A stretch of 64,000 nucleotides of DNA from Pseudomonas sp. MM211 (GTDB lineage: Bacteria > Pseudomonadota > Gammaproteobacteria > Pseudomonadales > Pseudomonadaceae). The notes under the pieces were generated by a model. It saw only the letters and a program-made list of their open reading frames with translations. It was not told where the DNA came from and did not search any database. Below are positions 1-8,820 of this stretch, piece by piece (the first letter of the stretch is position 1; every line of letters begins with the position of its first letter). The stretch lies in the NCBI RefSeq assembly GCF_020386635.1, contig NZ_CP081942.1:3038001-3102000 (forward strand). Direction: 5' to 3'. The position numbers and the translations under genes were made by a program.

Positions 1-1
1 C

Positions 2-364
2 ATCGATAACGTCGAGAGCGATGTCGAGCTGCTGGGGCGCCTCAACCAGCTGGGTCGGCTGGTGCCCGCCGAGCAGCGCAGCCGTGCCTATGGCCTGACG
101 CCGGTCGAGGTGCTGGTGATTTCCCCCAGCCAGCCACTGGACGTGATCGCCGCCCGCCATCGTCGCGAAATGCCTGCCGCGTTGCGCCTGTTCCTGCGCG
201 GCCCCGGCGCGACCCGCGATGGCGGTGGCGGGGTGCTGAGCTACCTGCTGTTCGAACCCGGCTACTGCAGCGAACTGATCGAGCTGGGCTACCAGGACGC
301 CATGGCCAAGAAGGCCGAGCTATGCGCCTTCCTCGGCATCGAGCCAACGGTCGCGCAAGGGTAG
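2..364 (+). CDS. Patatin-like phospholipase, C-terminal part (cut by window edge)
   Basis: The frame is open from the window start, so only the last 120 residues are present. The visible part has the C-terminal pattern of bacterial patatin-like (RssA-type) lipid acyl hydrolases: a helical segment, then a Gly-rich turn, then LLSYLLFEPGY and a helix ending in AFLGIEP. The catalytic GXSXG serine and the Asp-Gly dyad lie upstream of the window and cannot be checked. The family hydrolyses acyl esters of membrane lipids or lipid-like substrates. The assignment rests on the tail pattern alone. Confidence 0.6.
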   Translation: MDNVESDVELLGRLNQLGRLVPAEQRSRAYGLTPVEVLVISPSQPLDVIAARHRREMPAALRLFLRGPGATRDGGGGVLSYLLFEPGYCSELIELGYQDAMAKKAELCAFLGIEPTVAQG

Positions 365-448
365 GCAGCGCATCGCTCTCACGCTCTGTGTGGGATTACC
401 TCCTGGACGCTATTTGTCCGCTTTCGAATACCGCAGCTTGGCTAAAAC

Positions 449-499
449 GGGCGCGGAGCGCCCTGGCCTGTACACCCACGCTGGAGCGTTGGTGCCATC
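449..499 (-). repeat. 51-bp dispersed extragenic repeat, copy 1
   Basis: Read on the minus strand, this 51-bp stretch matches positions 26511-26561 at 44 of 51 bases by hand alignment. Shared blocks are GATGGCACC, ACGCTCCAGCGTGGG and CCAGGGCGCT. It sits between two convergent genes, as expected for an extragenic palindromic repeat. The central block CACGCTCCAGCGTG folds on itself in the other copy; here the hairpin is slightly disrupted. Confidence 0.7.
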
Positions 500-520
500 C
501 ACAACTCGGCACGCTCTCCA

Positions 521-1642
521 TCACCCGAAGCGCTGCATCTGCATTTCCTGCAGCCGGCTCAGAGTGCGGCGGAAGGCGAAGGACAGGTAGCCTTCGGTGT
601 ACAGCGCTTCAAGGGCCACTTCGGCTTCCAGATACAGCGGCACGCGGCGGTCGTAGCACTCGTCCACCAGGGCGATGAAGCGGCGCACGGCGTTATCGTG
701 AATTGACAGCGCCGGCAGATGACGGTCACCGGCCACCACCCGCTCGGCGGCATCTTCGGTGCCGCGGGCGATCTTCGCGGGGCGCTGCTGAGCACTGAGG
801 GCTGGCACGTCACCCAGCAAAATGGCCGTGAAACGGTCGCACAGCAGGATGAAGTCCTGGGCGGCGAGAGGCTGCACGCAGAGCTGCTCGAAGCTGCAAT
901 GCAGCACCGTGTCGCTGTGACGTTGTACGCCAATCAATCGGTGGTTGAGGGCCAACGCTTCGTGGCTGGCGGTTTCGCCGCCACTCAGCGAATCGAACAG
1001 CGCGGGCAGGGCGCTGGGCTGGCCCGGCTCGCGAACCCAGTAGCGCTGGCAGTGCTGGCCTGGGTGCTGACGATGATCCTGGTTGCCATCCACGGCGACC
1101 ACCTGCATGTGTCGCTGCAGCGCGGCTATCGCCGGCAGGAAACGCTCGCGATTGTGGCCACCAGCGTACAACTGATCCGGCGGCTGGTTGGACGTGGCGA
1201 CCAGTACCACGCCTTCATCGAACAGCGAGCCGAACAAGCGACCGAGCAGGATCGCGTCGCCGATGTCGCTGACGAACAGCTCATCGAAGCACAGCACACG
1301 AATTTCCGCACCCAGCTCGCGGGCCAGCACCGCGAGCGGCTCGGCGGTGCCGCTCAATTCGAACAGGCGCCGGTGCACCCAGCGCATGAAATGGTGGAAG
1401 TGTTGACGCCGAGCTGGAACCTGCAGCGAGTGGTAGAAGCTGTCCATCAGCCAGGTCTTGCCACGCCCCACCGGGCCCCACAGATAGACCCCTTGTGGCG
1501 TTTGCGCTGGCGCTGCATGCAGGGCTTCATGGCAGGCCTGGAGCAGGTGCGCGGCCTGCAACTGGGCAGCGTCGGGAGCGAAGCCCTGGTGCTCGACGGC
1601 ATGCAGATAACGCTGCAGGGGTGAGTGTTCAGCTGCTGGCAT
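521..1642 (-). CDS. zapE: AFG1/ZapE-family P-loop ATPase
   Basis: This 373-residue protein has the ZapE/AFG1 layout. Walker A is WGPVGRGKTW (about residues 55-64), Walker B is VLCFDE (D120, E121), and a VATSNQPP sensor-type motif follows. Family members are cytoplasmic ATPases linked in E. coli to Z-ring destabilisation under stress. The ATG at 1642 is preferred because GAGGAG lies 5 bases upstream; an in-frame GTG at 1648 would overlap the XRE gene stop. It is the last gene of a tight minus-strand operon with an XRE regulator and a membrane protein. That is not the usual setting for the housekeeping zapE, so this may be a second paralogue. The family call is firm; the cellular role is not. 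Confidence 0.85.
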   Translation of the reverse strand: MPAAEHSPLQRYLHAVEHQGFAPDAAQLQAAHLLQACHEALHAAPAQTPQGVYLWGPVGRGKTWLMDSFYHSLQVPARRQHFHHFMRWVHRRLFELSGTAEPLAVLARELGAEIRVLCFDELFVSDIGDAILLGRLFGSLFDEGVVLVATSNQPPDQLYAGGHNRERFLPAIAALQRHMQVVAVDGNQDHRQHPGQHCQRYWVREPGQPSALPALFDSLSGGETASHEALALNHRLIGVQRHSDTVLHCSFEQLCVQPLAAQDFILLCDRFTAILLGDVPALSAQQRPAKIARGTEDAAERVVAGDRHLPALSIHDNAVRRFIALVDECYDRRVPLYLEAEVALEALYTEGYLSFAFRRTLSRLQEMQMQRFG

Positions 1643-1644
1643 GC

Positions 1645-1842
1645 TCACTCCTCGGGTGCCTGGAACAGGTCTTCGATGCGTGACTCGAACAGCCGGGCGA
1701 TCTTGAAGGCGAGGGGCAGGCTGGGGTCGTAGCGGCCGGTCTCGATGGCGTTGATGGTCTGTCTCGAGACGCCCAGCTTCGCGCCGAGATCAGCCTGTGA
1801 CCAGCCTCGCTCGTTGCGCCGTTCACGTACATGGTTGATCAC
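1645..1842 (-). CDS. Small XRE-family helix-turn-helix regulator
   Basis: This 65-residue protein is essentially one HTH_3 domain: WSQADLGAKLGVSRQTINAI is the helix-turn-helix, followed by a FESRIEDLF tail typical of single-domain YozG-type regulators. The GTG at 1842 is chosen because it overlaps the upstream stop as GTGA (translational coupling) and has GGAG about 9 bases upstream. Short XRE proteins paired with a small integral membrane protein are a recurring module. The repeated GCTTTACATT sequences at the operon promoter are the likely binding sites (inference). Confidence 0.88.
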   Translation of the reverse strand: MINHVRERRNERGWSQADLGAKLGVSRQTINAIETGRYDPSLPLAFKIARLFESRIEDLFQAPEE

Positions 1843-2213
1843 CGGTAGCGTCTCCAGGCGATCACCGAACCCAGTGCCCACAGGGAGGCCAGTACCGGCC
1901 ACACGAAGAACATCGACAGGCGTGGGAAGCCGGCGGTCTCCAGAAAGCCGTAGCTGAAGGTGATCAGGGCTGTACCCACGAAAGCCATGGCCAACGCTTC
2001 CAGATGGATGGCGCGGGCCAGTTCATCGAGCTGACGAACCTGGCGAATCACTGTGACGGCGACGGCGATCAGTGGGGCAATGGGAATCAGCGCGCACAGG
2101 GTACGCAACGCTCCGTCCGCAACCGTGCCGAGCAACAGGCTGCTGATGATCACCGCGATTACATAGGCAACCATCGCCAGGGCGAAGTGGACGGGAAAAC
2201 GGTTCTGGCTCAT
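1839..2213 (-). CDS. Small four-helix integral membrane protein
   Basis: This 124-residue protein has four hydrophobic segments (about residues 9-29, 36-58, 72-92, 100-119) separated by short loops. A conserved-looking cytosolic stretch RQVRQLDELARAIHLEA lies between helices 2 and 3. AGGAA precedes the ATG. It is first in the operon with the XRE regulator, which overlaps its stop codon, and the ZapE-like ATPase. Proteins of this kind next to XRE regulators are mostly uncharacterised; a sensing or stress role is conceivable but nothing in the sequence shows it. Confidence 0.8.
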   Translation of the reverse strand: MSQNRFPVHFALAMVAYVIAVIISSLLLGTVADGALRTLCALIPIAPLIAVAVTVIRQVRQLDELARAIHLEALAMAFVGTALITFSYGFLETAGFPRLSMFFVWPVLASLWALGSVIAWRRYR

Positions 2214-2238
2214 GACGCATTCCTGATGTGGAAAGTAA

Positions 2239-2286
2239 GCTTTACATTAGCGACGGTCTTTTCGTGAGTCAAGTTCGCTTTACATT
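2239..2286 (-). promoter_or_regulatory. Promoter with duplicated operator for the membrane protein-XRE-zapE operon
   Basis: On the minus strand TTGACT (2267-2272) and TAATGT (2244-2249) are separated by exactly 17 bp, a plausible sigma-70 promoter. The 10-mer GCTTTACATT (plus-strand reading) occurs perfectly at 2239-2248 and 2277-2286, 38 bp apart. One copy overlaps the -10 and the other lies just upstream of the -35. Such placement suits repression by the co-encoded XRE protein (inference). Confidence 0.6.
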
Positions 2287-2347
2287 TGGCTGTGAGACTG
2301 GCGCGGTTTCGCTTAGCATGGGGGACGATTGGCAAGATGAACCGAGC

Positions 2348-2860
2348 ATGCAGCCACGCAAGATTCGCCTGATTGACCTCGACGCCTTCCATGAGCTGTT
2401 CAGCCAAGTAGCGGCAGAAGGCTTGTACTCGACGCGCCCGAATGCACCGCCCAAGGCCGTCATCGCCCGCGCCCTGGAGCGGGCGGACGACAACGGCTGG
2501 GCGGTCTATGTGATCGAGCATGAAGGACGCATCGTCGCTACCGCCGAAGCCTACCCCGACAGCTACTGCCGGCCCGAGGGCGATGCGACCGTGGGCATCC
2601 TCGGCATGCAGGTACACGCCAATTGGCGACGCCAGGGACTGGGTCGGCGTTTGCTGGAAAGGGTGATCGATCATTGCCGGGAGCAGGGCATGCGCTGTAT
2701 CGAATTGAACGTGTTCAAGTCCAATCACGCAGCCCTGGCCCTTTATCGGCTATACGGCTTCTTCTGGGTCGAAGACTTGCCGACCTGCCAGCTGCCGGCC
2801 GGGCACCGCGATCAGCCGCAGCGTATGCGCCTTGTACTGAAGGAGCCTTTGGTGGGCTAA
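2348..2860 (+). CDS. GNAT-family N-acetyltransferase
   Basis: This 170-residue protein has a GNAT fold: a central beta strand VGILGMQVHANWR, then the acetyl-CoA loop RRQGLGRRLLERV (R/Q-x-x-G-x-G/A motif), and a C-terminal NHAALALYRLYGF segment typical of RimI-like acetyltransferases. The substrate is unknown. No convincing ribosome binding site separates two candidate starts, ATG 2318 and ATG 2348; 2348 puts the first strand at the usual distance from the N-terminus. It is transcribed divergently from the XRE operon and its stop codon lies in the loop of an extragenic hairpin. Confidence 0.85.
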   Translation: MQPRKIRLIDLDAFHELFSQVAAEGLYSTRPNAPPKAVIARALERADDNGWAVYVIEHEGRIVATAEAYPDSYCRPEGDATVGILGMQVHANWRRQGLGRRLLERVIDHCREQGMRCIELNVFKSNHAALALYRLYGFFWVEDLPTCQLPAGHRDQPQRMRLVLKEPLVG

Positions 2861-2897
2861 GGCCCACCCTACCGGAGACATCGCCGTAGGGTGGGCC
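2851..2897. repeat. Extragenic inverted repeat, GGCCCACCCTAC type
   Basis: GGCCCACCCTAC (2861-2872) and GTAGGGTGGGCC (2886-2897) form a perfect 12-bp stem with a 13-nt loop. A smaller hairpin, GGTGGGC-taag-GCCCACC (2851-2868), overlaps it and carries the TAA stop of the acetyltransferase gene. The two hairpins are mutually exclusive. There is no T tract, so it is better called an extragenic repeat than a classical terminator. Confidence 0.6.
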
Positions 2898-2979
2898 GGG
2901 CGGCGATCCGCTTCAGCCCACCAGCGGTCATAATTCGCTAGCCATAACGCGCCTCGTTTCAGCCACCCACCCGCCACGT

Positions 2980-3870
2980 TCAGGGCTTGCTGAATAGTGT
3001 TGTGGTCATGTGATCGATGAACACCCGCAGTTTGGGCAGCGCATATTTGCTGTTGGGCCAGAGCATCCAGAACGCGCCGCCATGTTCCATGTGATCGGCC
3101 AGTACCGGCTGCAGGCGGCCAGCGGCGATGTCTTCGGCGATCAGGAAGTCCGGCAGGCAGGCGATTCCCAGGCCGGAACGGGTGACCCGCAGCAGGCTGT
3201 CGAGGGTATTGCAGATCACCCGTTGTTTGAGCGCGCTCTCCAGATCCGCATTGGCGCCGCGCAGCGGCCAGCGATCAAGTTTGCCGCTGGCGTGGAAGCG
3301 GTACATCAGACAGGCATGTTCGAGCAGATCCGCCGGTTGCTGGGGCGTGCCGTGGCTGTGCAGATAATCCGGGCTGGCCACCAGTCGCTGGGCAAAGCTG
3401 CCGAGCTGCCGGGCGGTCAGCCGCGAGTCCTGCATGGGGCCGGTGCGGATCACTGCATCGAAGCCTTCTTCGAAAACGTCCACCATGCGGTTGGAGAGGT
3501 CGATATCCAGTTCGATCTGCGGATAGCGCTGCATGAAGTCGATCAGCACCGGCATGACCAGCTCACCGACACGCGGCATGCTGATGCGCAAGCGTCCACT
3601 GGGCCCCAGGGCAGCGCTGCTGAGTTCCAGTTGCGCCGCCTCCAGCTCGCACAGCACGCGCCGGCAGCGCTCGAGAAAACGCTGCCCCTCGGCCGTCAGC
3701 GTCATGCTGCGGGTGCTGCGGTGAAAGAGGCGGATGCCCAGCCGCTGTTCCAGTCGGGCGATGCTCTTGCCGACTGCCGAAGAGGAAATGCCGAGCAGGC
3801 GACCGCTTTCGGTGAAGCTGCGGGTGTTGGCCACCTGCACGAACACGCCGATACCGCTGAGGTTGTCCAT
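2980..3870 (-). CDS. LysR-family transcriptional regulator
   Basis: From the start MDNLSGIGVF this is a 296-residue LysR protein. It has an N-terminal winged helix (SFTESGRLLGISSSAVGKSI, then LEQRLGIRLFHRSTRSMTLT) and a periplasmic-binding-protein-like effector domain with the usual RLRISMP and GIACLP motifs. An in-frame ATG at 3885 is also possible; the frame continues to 4056 but that extension lacks family character. It is divergent from the MFS transporter starting at 4039, the classic arrangement of a LysR regulator with its target. Such CrgA/DsdC-like LysR-MFS pairs often control drug or metabolite efflux; the inducer is unknown. Confidence 0.9.
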   Translation of the reverse strand: MDNLSGIGVFVQVANTRSFTESGRLLGISSSAVGKSIARLEQRLGIRLFHRSTRSMTLTAEGQRFLERCRRVLCELEAAQLELSSAALGPSGRLRISMPRVGELVMPVLIDFMQRYPQIELDIDLSNRMVDVFEEGFDAVIRTGPMQDSRLTARQLGSFAQRLVASPDYLHSHGTPQQPADLLEHACLMYRFHASGKLDRWPLRGANADLESALKQRVICNTLDSLLRVTRSGLGIACLPDFLIAEDIAAGRLQPVLADHMEHGGAFWMLWPNSKYALPKLRVFIDHMTTTLFSKP

Positions 3871-4038
3871 CCTGGATTCCGTCATGGGCCCAGACTGCAA
3901 GGGCGTTGGATTGAGGACAGAAGTGTCCGCTAAGTTGCGAACCTTAGCCTGTTTTTCTCGAACGCGCCGCTGCCTAACCTGCTGCTCGGTTCGATTGGCC
4001 GCTTTCCGCTGCGCCGAGACCGTTACGGGCGATTCTCC

Positions 4039-5241
4039 ATGTACACAGACGAACATTCTCTGCCTGCAAGCCAGGTAGCTACCGAGCGCGAGCGCTTGCC
4101 CCTGAACGGTTTGCTGGTGCTGGCGGGGGCTGGATTTATCACCATCCTTACCGAGGCACTGCCAGCAGGACTGTTACCGCAACTGAGCGCGGATCTGGGC
4201 GTCAGCCAGGCCATGGTTGGGCAGATGGTCACGCTCTACGCGCTGGGTTCCCTGCTGGCGGCCATACCGCTGGTGATGTTGACCCGCCACTGGCGGCGGC
4301 GACCGCTGCTGCTGATCGCCATCGGCGGGTTCGCGGTCGTCAATCTTGTCACCGCGCTGTCCAGCCATTATCCGCTGACGCTGGTCGCGCGGTTTTTCGC
4401 CGGGGTGTTTGCCGGTCTGCTGTGGGCGCTGGTCGCCGGGTATGCAGCGCGTATGGTGGCGCCCCATCTTCAGGGGCGGGCCATTGCGGTGGCCATGGTC
4501 GGTACGCCGTTGGCACTATCGCTCGGCGTGCCGGCAGGCACCTTTCTCGGCAATACGTTCGGTTGGCGTTACACCTTCGTGCTGATGAGTTTGCTGACCC
4601 TGATTCTGCTGGCCTGGGGGCGCATCAGCCTGCCGGACTTTCCTGGGCAGCGCAGTGCCAGTCCGCTGCCGATTGGGCGGGTGTTGCGCCTGCCCGGCGT
4701 GCGCCCGGTGCTGTTCGTCATCCTCATCTATGTGCTGGCTCACAACCTGTTCTACACCTATATCGCCGCGTTTCTGGCTCCACTCGGCATGCTCGCGGAA
4801 GTGGATCGGGTGCTGCTGGCGTTTGGCCTGGCAGCGCTGTTGGGCATCTGGCTGACCGGCATGCTGATCGACCGCTGGTTGCGGTTGCTGAGCCTGATGA
4901 GTGCGGTTGTGCTGGCGCTGGCTTGTGTGATGCTGGCTGTAAGCGGCTCTTCTTCGATGCTGATTTATGCCGGAGTGGCCGCCTGGGGCCTGGCGTTCGG
5001 CGGTGTTCCCACGCTGTTTCAGACCGCCTCGATTCGCGCAGCGGGCGACGATGCCGATGTTGCGCAATCGATGTGCGTGACCGCCTGGAATCTCGGCATC
5101 GCCGGGGGCGGGTTATGCGGTGGCGTGTTCCTGCAGAGCCTGGGGGCCGCAGCGCTGCCATGGGGAACCGCTGGTTTGGCGCTGCTGGCATGGCTGGTCA
5201 TCTTCATGGCCCGCGAACGCGGCTTCGCTCGCGCCGGTTAG
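4039..5241 (+). CDS. Major facilitator superfamily transporter (AraJ/sugar-efflux-like)
   Basis: This 400-residue inner-membrane protein has about 12 hydrophobic segments. The loop between helices 2 and 3 has the MFS motif-A-like pattern PLVMLTRHWRRRPLL, and the FITILTEALPAGLLPQL start is typical of the AraJ/YdhP/SotB group of proton-driven exporters. The second half carries GIWLTGMLIDRWLR, a motif-A repeat. It is divergent from a LysR regulator. The family usually exports arabinose-like sugars, purines or drugs; the substrate here cannot be read from sequence. Confidence 0.88.
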   Translation: MYTDEHSLPASQVATERERLPLNGLLVLAGAGFITILTEALPAGLLPQLSADLGVSQAMVGQMVTLYALGSLLAAIPLVMLTRHWRRRPLLLIAIGGFAVVNLVTALSSHYPLTLVARFFAGVFAGLLWALVAGYAARMVAPHLQGRAIAVAMVGTPLALSLGVPAGTFLGNTFGWRYTFVLMSLLTLILLAWGRISLPDFPGQRSASPLPIGRVLRLPGVRPVLFVILIYVLAHNLFYTYIAAFLAPLGMLAEVDRVLLAFGLAALLGIWLTGMLIDRWLRLLSLMSAVVLALACVMLAVSGSSSMLIYAGVAAWGLAFGGVPTLFQTASIRAAGDDADVAQSMCVTAWNLGIAGGGLCGGVFLQSLGAAALPWGTAGLALLAWLVIFMARERGFARAG

Positions 5242-5256
5242 GCCCAACGAGGATGG

Positions 5257-5775
5257 TCAGGCGTTCGGCTCCGTAAGAGCCTGCTGATACACCGCCAGAT
5301 CGCCGGCCGAAAAGCAGCAAAACACCGCCTGATCGATACCTGGATGGTCGGCCCATTCGGCCCGCACCGTGGTGACGGCGATTCGCGCCGCCTGGTCGAT
5401 CGGGTAGCCGTAGATGCCGGTACTGATACTGGGGAACGCGATGCTGCTCAGCCCTTTTTCGGCCGCCAGGCGCAGCGCGTTGCGGTAGCAGGAGGCGAGC
5501 AGCTGCGCCTCTCCCTGGTCGCCGGAACGCCATACCGGGCCGACCGTGTGGATGATGAAGCGGGCGGGCAGGCGGTAACCCCTGGTCAGTTTGGCTTCAC
5601 CGGTCTTGCAGCCACCGAGTAGCCGACACTCGTGCACCAGCTCGCTGCCGGCGGCGCGATGGATCGCCCCGTCGACGCCGCCACCACCGAGCAGCGAGGA
5701 GTTGGCCGCGTTGACGATGGCATCCACGTCCAGTCTGGTGATGTCGCCCTGCAGAGCGGTGAGGGTGGCGGGCAT
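5257..5775 (-). CDS. Macrodomain protein, O-acetyl-ADP-ribose deacetylase-like
   Basis: This 172-residue protein is a single MacroD/YmdB-type macrodomain. The ADP-ribose-binding motifs are [20 protein letters not shown] with [10 protein letters not shown] (about residues 9-40), then [22 protein letters not shown] and [15 protein letters not shown]. Characterised members hydrolyse O-acetyl-ADP-ribose or remove mono-ADP-ribose from proteins. The ATG at 5775 starts the domain directly; the longer open frame to 6027 overlaps the neighbouring gene in a different frame and is spurious. The gene stands convergent to the MFS gene and downstream of the beta-propeller gene on the same strand. Confidence 0.92.
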   Translation of the reverse strand: MPATLTALQGDITRLDVDAIVNAANSSLLGGGGVDGAIHRAAGSELVHECRLLGGCKTGEAKLTRGYRLPARFIIHTVGPVWRSGDQGEAQLLASCYRNALRLAAEKGLSSIAFPSISTGIYGYPIDQAARIAVTTVRAEWADHPGIDQAVFCCFSAGDLAVYQQALTEPNA

Positions 5776-5822
5776 GGTCGGGTTTCCTGGTCGAGGTTGG
5801 AACGCTGGTGACGGGGCATGGC

Positions 5823-7139
5823 TCACCAGAGCAGCGGTTTGCTCTGGCCTTTCCAGAACAGCCAGCGCTGCCGTTCCTGATGCTCGCCGGTACCGATCTG
5901 CCAGGCCGGGCGCCCGGCGTCCAGATCGATCAGGCAGACGAAACCGGCATAGCTGGACACGGCCAGGGTATTGCCGTCGGCCGACAGGTCCATGGCACAG
6001 ATGGTCGAGCCGATGTAATGCTGCCAACGCTCGCTGCCCTGTTCGTCGAAGGCCCGCAGATAGCCGTAGGCATCTCCGACGATGAAGGTATCGCCACGGG
6101 AGACACCGGCGTACACCCGCGCACCGTCCTGCACGACCGGAGTGCGTTCATCGTCGCTATAGAAGTCGGTCTGCATGCCGGGCAGGTCGGCCACGGCGAC
6201 GCTCAGGGTCGCGCCGTTGTAGAAATGGCAGGCATTGAGTATCAGGCGGTCACTGCGGCCATTGAACAGGGCGAAATGCGGATACTCGCCTGCCGGGCCT
6301 ACTTCGGCGACCAGCTGCAGGGCGCTGTCGAACACCAGATGACTGCCACATTGCTCGCCCACCGCGATCCAGCGGCCATCAGCGGATACGGCGCCGTGCT
6401 CCATGGACAGCCCCAGAACGATGTCGTCGGCGGGGGTGCCTTTGTGCAGGTCGTCGCAGATATCCGCCGGGCGCGGCAGCAGGCGCGTGGTTCCGTCCTT
6501 GGCCAGCACGAAGATGCCATCCGAGCTGACCAGCAGCACACGCTGACCATCCGGGAAGGGGATCAGCGCGGTTGGTGTTGGAGGGTGTTCCAGCGCCTCG
6601 AGTCCGGCATCCTCAGGCAAGCCTTCCAGCCCCGTGGGCCAGGCGAACTGGGCGACCTGCGGGCCGGCCCAGCCATCGTGCACGCTGATGCCCGATGCCT
6701 TGGAAAAGGCGAAATAACGGCGTGCCGGGCAGCGCCCGAAAAAGTCGATGCCGATCACGTCGTGCCACTGGTTGCCGTGAATGTGCACCAGGCGTCCACG
6801 CTCGTAGGCGCTGCCGACACGTGCCAGCAGGCTGCCGTCTTCGAGAAGGGCGAGGGCGCTGATCGCCTGGGCCTGCTCATCCAGCAGGGGCACCAGTGGC
6901 AGATGGGCTGGTGGCCAGTCGGTACGGAAGTTGGCGTGGCTGGCGTCATCCGCATTCGTCTCATTGGCGGCCTGCAACGCCTCCAGCAGGGCCGGCAGCA
7001 GGTGCTCGGTCGCTACCAGTTGCGGTTCCTTCAGGCCGTCCCAGCCTTGGCTGAGACCCTGTTCGACATAGCGATTGACCTGCCGGGCGTAGTCGAGCAC
7101 GGCGGCTTGCCATTGCTGTTGGGGGGTTAGAGTCTTCAT
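5823..7139 (-). CDS. Beta-propeller-like protein of unknown function
   Basis: This 438-residue protein has no signal peptide. After a helical N-terminus (about residues 1-60) it consists of repeated beta-rich segments ending in patterns such as [28 protein letters not shown] and [24 protein letters not shown], i.e. WD40/quinoprotein-like blades. A strong AAGGAG precedes ATG 7139. It is a soluble protein by its sequence and may be a scaffold or binding protein. It probably shares a transcript with the downstream macrodomain gene, 47 bp away. No enzyme motif was seen, and no specific role can be given. Confidence 0.75.
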   Translation of the reverse strand: MKTLTPQQQWQAAVLDYARQVNRYVEQGLSQGWDGLKEPQLVATEHLLPALLEALQAANETNADDASHANFRTDWPPAHLPLVPLLDEQAQAISALALLEDGSLLARVGSAYERGRLVHIHGNQWHDVIGIDFFGRCPARRYFAFSKASGISVHDGWAGPQVAQFAWPTGLEGLPEDAGLEALEHPPTPTALIPFPDGQRVLLVSSDGIFVLAKDGTTRLLPRPADICDDLHKGTPADDIVLGLSMEHGAVSADGRWIAVGEQCGSHLVFDSALQLVAEVGPAGEYPHFALFNGRSDRLILNACHFYNGATLSVAVADLPGMQTDFYSDDERTPVVQDGARVYAGVSRGDTFIVGDAYGYLRAFDEQGSERWQHYIGSTICAMDLSADGNTLAVSSYAGFVCLIDLDAGRPAWQIGTGEHQERQRWLFWKGQSKPLLW

Positions 7140-7163
7140 AGAGCGCTCCTTCGACGCCATTGC

Positions 7164-7646
7164 TCAGGGCAGAATTTCAATCGGTGTGCCAGCGTCGACG
7201 GCCTGCCAGATGGTTTCCATCGAGGCATCGTCAACGGCGATACAGCCATTGGTCCAGTCGAAACGCTGGGTCAGCCATGACCACCAGCCCCAGCCGTTGC
7301 GTTGGCCGTGGATCATGATCAGGCCACCGGGATCCACACCGCGCGAGCGCGCATTCGCCACGTCTGCAGCGTTCGGATAGGACACATGGATGGCCTTGTA
7401 GTAACCCGAGTCGGCTTTCTTGTAATCCAGGGTATAGCGTCCTTCCGGGGTGCGCTCATCGCCTTCCTGCTGTTTGTGGCCATCGGGATTGGCACCGAAC
7501 ACCACATCGAACGTCGCGAAAGGTTTGCCCTCGGCAATCAGTTGCAGGGTGCGCGCGCTCTTGTCGACGCGCACGGCATCGGCCTTGGGTGTGGCGAGAA
7601 CTGTGCCACAGCACAGCAGCAGACAGAGAAGCAGAACAGGTTTCAT
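7164..7646 (-). CDS. L,D-transpeptidase (YkuD/ErfK family), exported
   Basis: This 160-residue protein begins with a signal peptide (MKPVLLLCLLLCCGTVLA, likely cleaved near residue 18-19). A single YkuD domain follows. It has the family motif with His113 in MIHGQRN and the catalytic Cys136 in TNGCIAV. The usual form is S/T-x-G-C-I/V-R; here Ala replaces the Arg. Family members make L,D cross-links in peptidoglycan or attach or detach lipoproteins in the periplasm. Short YafK-like forms with this HGQ motif are common in Pseudomonas. The ATG at 7646 is chosen because it starts the signal peptide directly. Confidence 0.85.
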   Translation of the reverse strand: MKPVLLLCLLLCCGTVLATPKADAVRVDKSARTLQLIAEGKPFATFDVVFGANPDGHKQQEGDERTPEGRYTLDYKKADSGYYKAIHVSYPNAADVANARSRGVDPGGLIMIHGQRNGWGWWSWLTQRFDWTNGCIAVDDASMETIWQAVDAGTPIEILP

Positions 7647-8060
7647 GGGGGCCTGCGGTGAATTGGGGAGGGTCATTCTCGCGTTGCCGGAGGGTTTTGC
7701 GCGCTAATCCAGTCAGCAGTCTAGCTGGCCAGGAATCTGCAGGGCGCCAACTGCATCGCATTCGCGCCAAGGTAGAGCGTAGTGGCAGGTATTCGTTCCA
7801 GGCGGACGCCGTAACACTGCAGGTCTTGTTGTTAGCATGGAGTGTGCTTATCGCTAGCAACATTCCGTCTTGAGCACTGCAGCGGCCCATTCGGCCTAGG
7901 CGTTACCCATCCTTGTCATAAGCCGGCGGCGATTTAGACAGCGCTAGCGAATCAGGTCGCCATGGCGTATTTACCCAACCCATGGGCTGGCGGATAATGC
8001 GTCAGTCGTAGCGTTCGCGACGGGCCATCAGGGCTCGTCAACGTGGGATCAGAGGACAAG
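7647..8060. other. Intergenic region with putative regulator-binding repeats
   Basis: No credible gene is present in this 414-bp gap between the divergent transpeptidase and GntR genes. TTGTTAGCA (7829-7837) and TCGCTAGCAA (7851-7860) lie 22 bp apart. The same half-sites, TTGCTAGCA twice 21 bp apart, precede the livK-type gene at 17441-17471. They are candidate sites for the adjacent GntR/FCD regulator, about 200 bp from its start. Confidence 0.4.
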
Positions 8061-8756
8061 ATGGCTGCGAAGACCGTCACCAGCAAGCAAGCCGAAGTGC
8101 AGCGCATCGTCGATGTGTTGTTCAAGGCCATCGCTCAGCATCGCTTGCCGCCAGGGACGCGCCTGATCGAAGCGCAGATCGTCGAAACCCTGCAGGCCAA
8201 TCGCAACCATGTGCAGGCGGCGTTGCAGCGCCTGGCGTTGCAACGTGTCGTCACCATCGAGCCGAACCGCGGGGCGATGGTCGCTCAGCCCAGCGCCAAG
8301 GAGGCGCGCGAAGTCTTCGCTGCACGGCGCGCCATCGAGCGCGCCATCGTCGAAAACATCACGCCGGCGATCATGCACAAGCAGCGTCAGCGAGTGGCCA
8401 CGCACATGAGCAACGAGCGCAAGGCCACCAGCGCTACCGACCGCCGCGCCATCGTTCGCGAGCTGAGCGAGTTTCACCTGATGCTCGGCGAGATCAGCGG
8501 CAATTCGGTGCTCAGCGAGATCCTCGCCAACCTGATGGTGCGCAGTTCGCTGATCGTCGCCCTCTACCAGCGCAATGACGTACCGTCCTGCGCATCGGAC
8601 GAGCATCAGCAAATCATCACCGCCCTGGAGAACGGCGACCATGAGCGGGCGGCTGCGGTGATGCTCGAGCACCTGGGCGAGCTCGAAGACCAGCTGGATC
8701 TGGACGATCAGGCCGAGCCCGAGATCAACCTGCGTCAGGCCCTGGCAGGCCTGTAA
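8061..8756 (+). CDS. GntR-family regulator, FadR/FCD subfamily
   Basis: This 231-residue protein has an N-terminal winged helix (LPPGTRLIEAQIVETLQANR, recognition helix NHVQAALQRLALQRVV). An all-helical FCD ligand domain follows with the metal-binding-type pattern FHLMLGEISGN and, near the end, DEHQQIITALENGDHERA. AGAGGA lies just upstream of ATG 8061; an upstream in-frame start at 8043 is less likely. FCD regulators sense small carboxylates or related metabolites. Its position at the head of the two-importer amidohydrolase block suggests it controls that block, perhaps through TTGCTAGCAA sites (inference). Confidence 0.9.
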   Translation: MAAKTVTSKQAEVQRIVDVLFKAIAQHRLPPGTRLIEAQIVETLQANRNHVQAALQRLALQRVVTIEPNRGAMVAQPSAKEAREVFAARRAIERAIVENITPAIMHKQRQRVATHMSNERKATSATDRRAIVRELSEFHLMLGEISGNSVLSEILANLMVRSSLIVALYQRNDVPSCASDEHQQIITALENGDHERAAAVMLEHLGELEDQLDLDDQAEPEINLRQALAGL

Positions 8757-8820
8757 CGCGGCACCTCATGGATCTGCCATGAATGCGGCAGATCATCGCC
8801 TTTGTGCTACGGGTTGCGAC

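Noticed and set aside
5808-7130. 440-codon plus-strand open frame
   Set aside because: It is antisense to the beta-propeller-like gene, which has a strong AAGGAG start and repeat periodicity on the minus strand.
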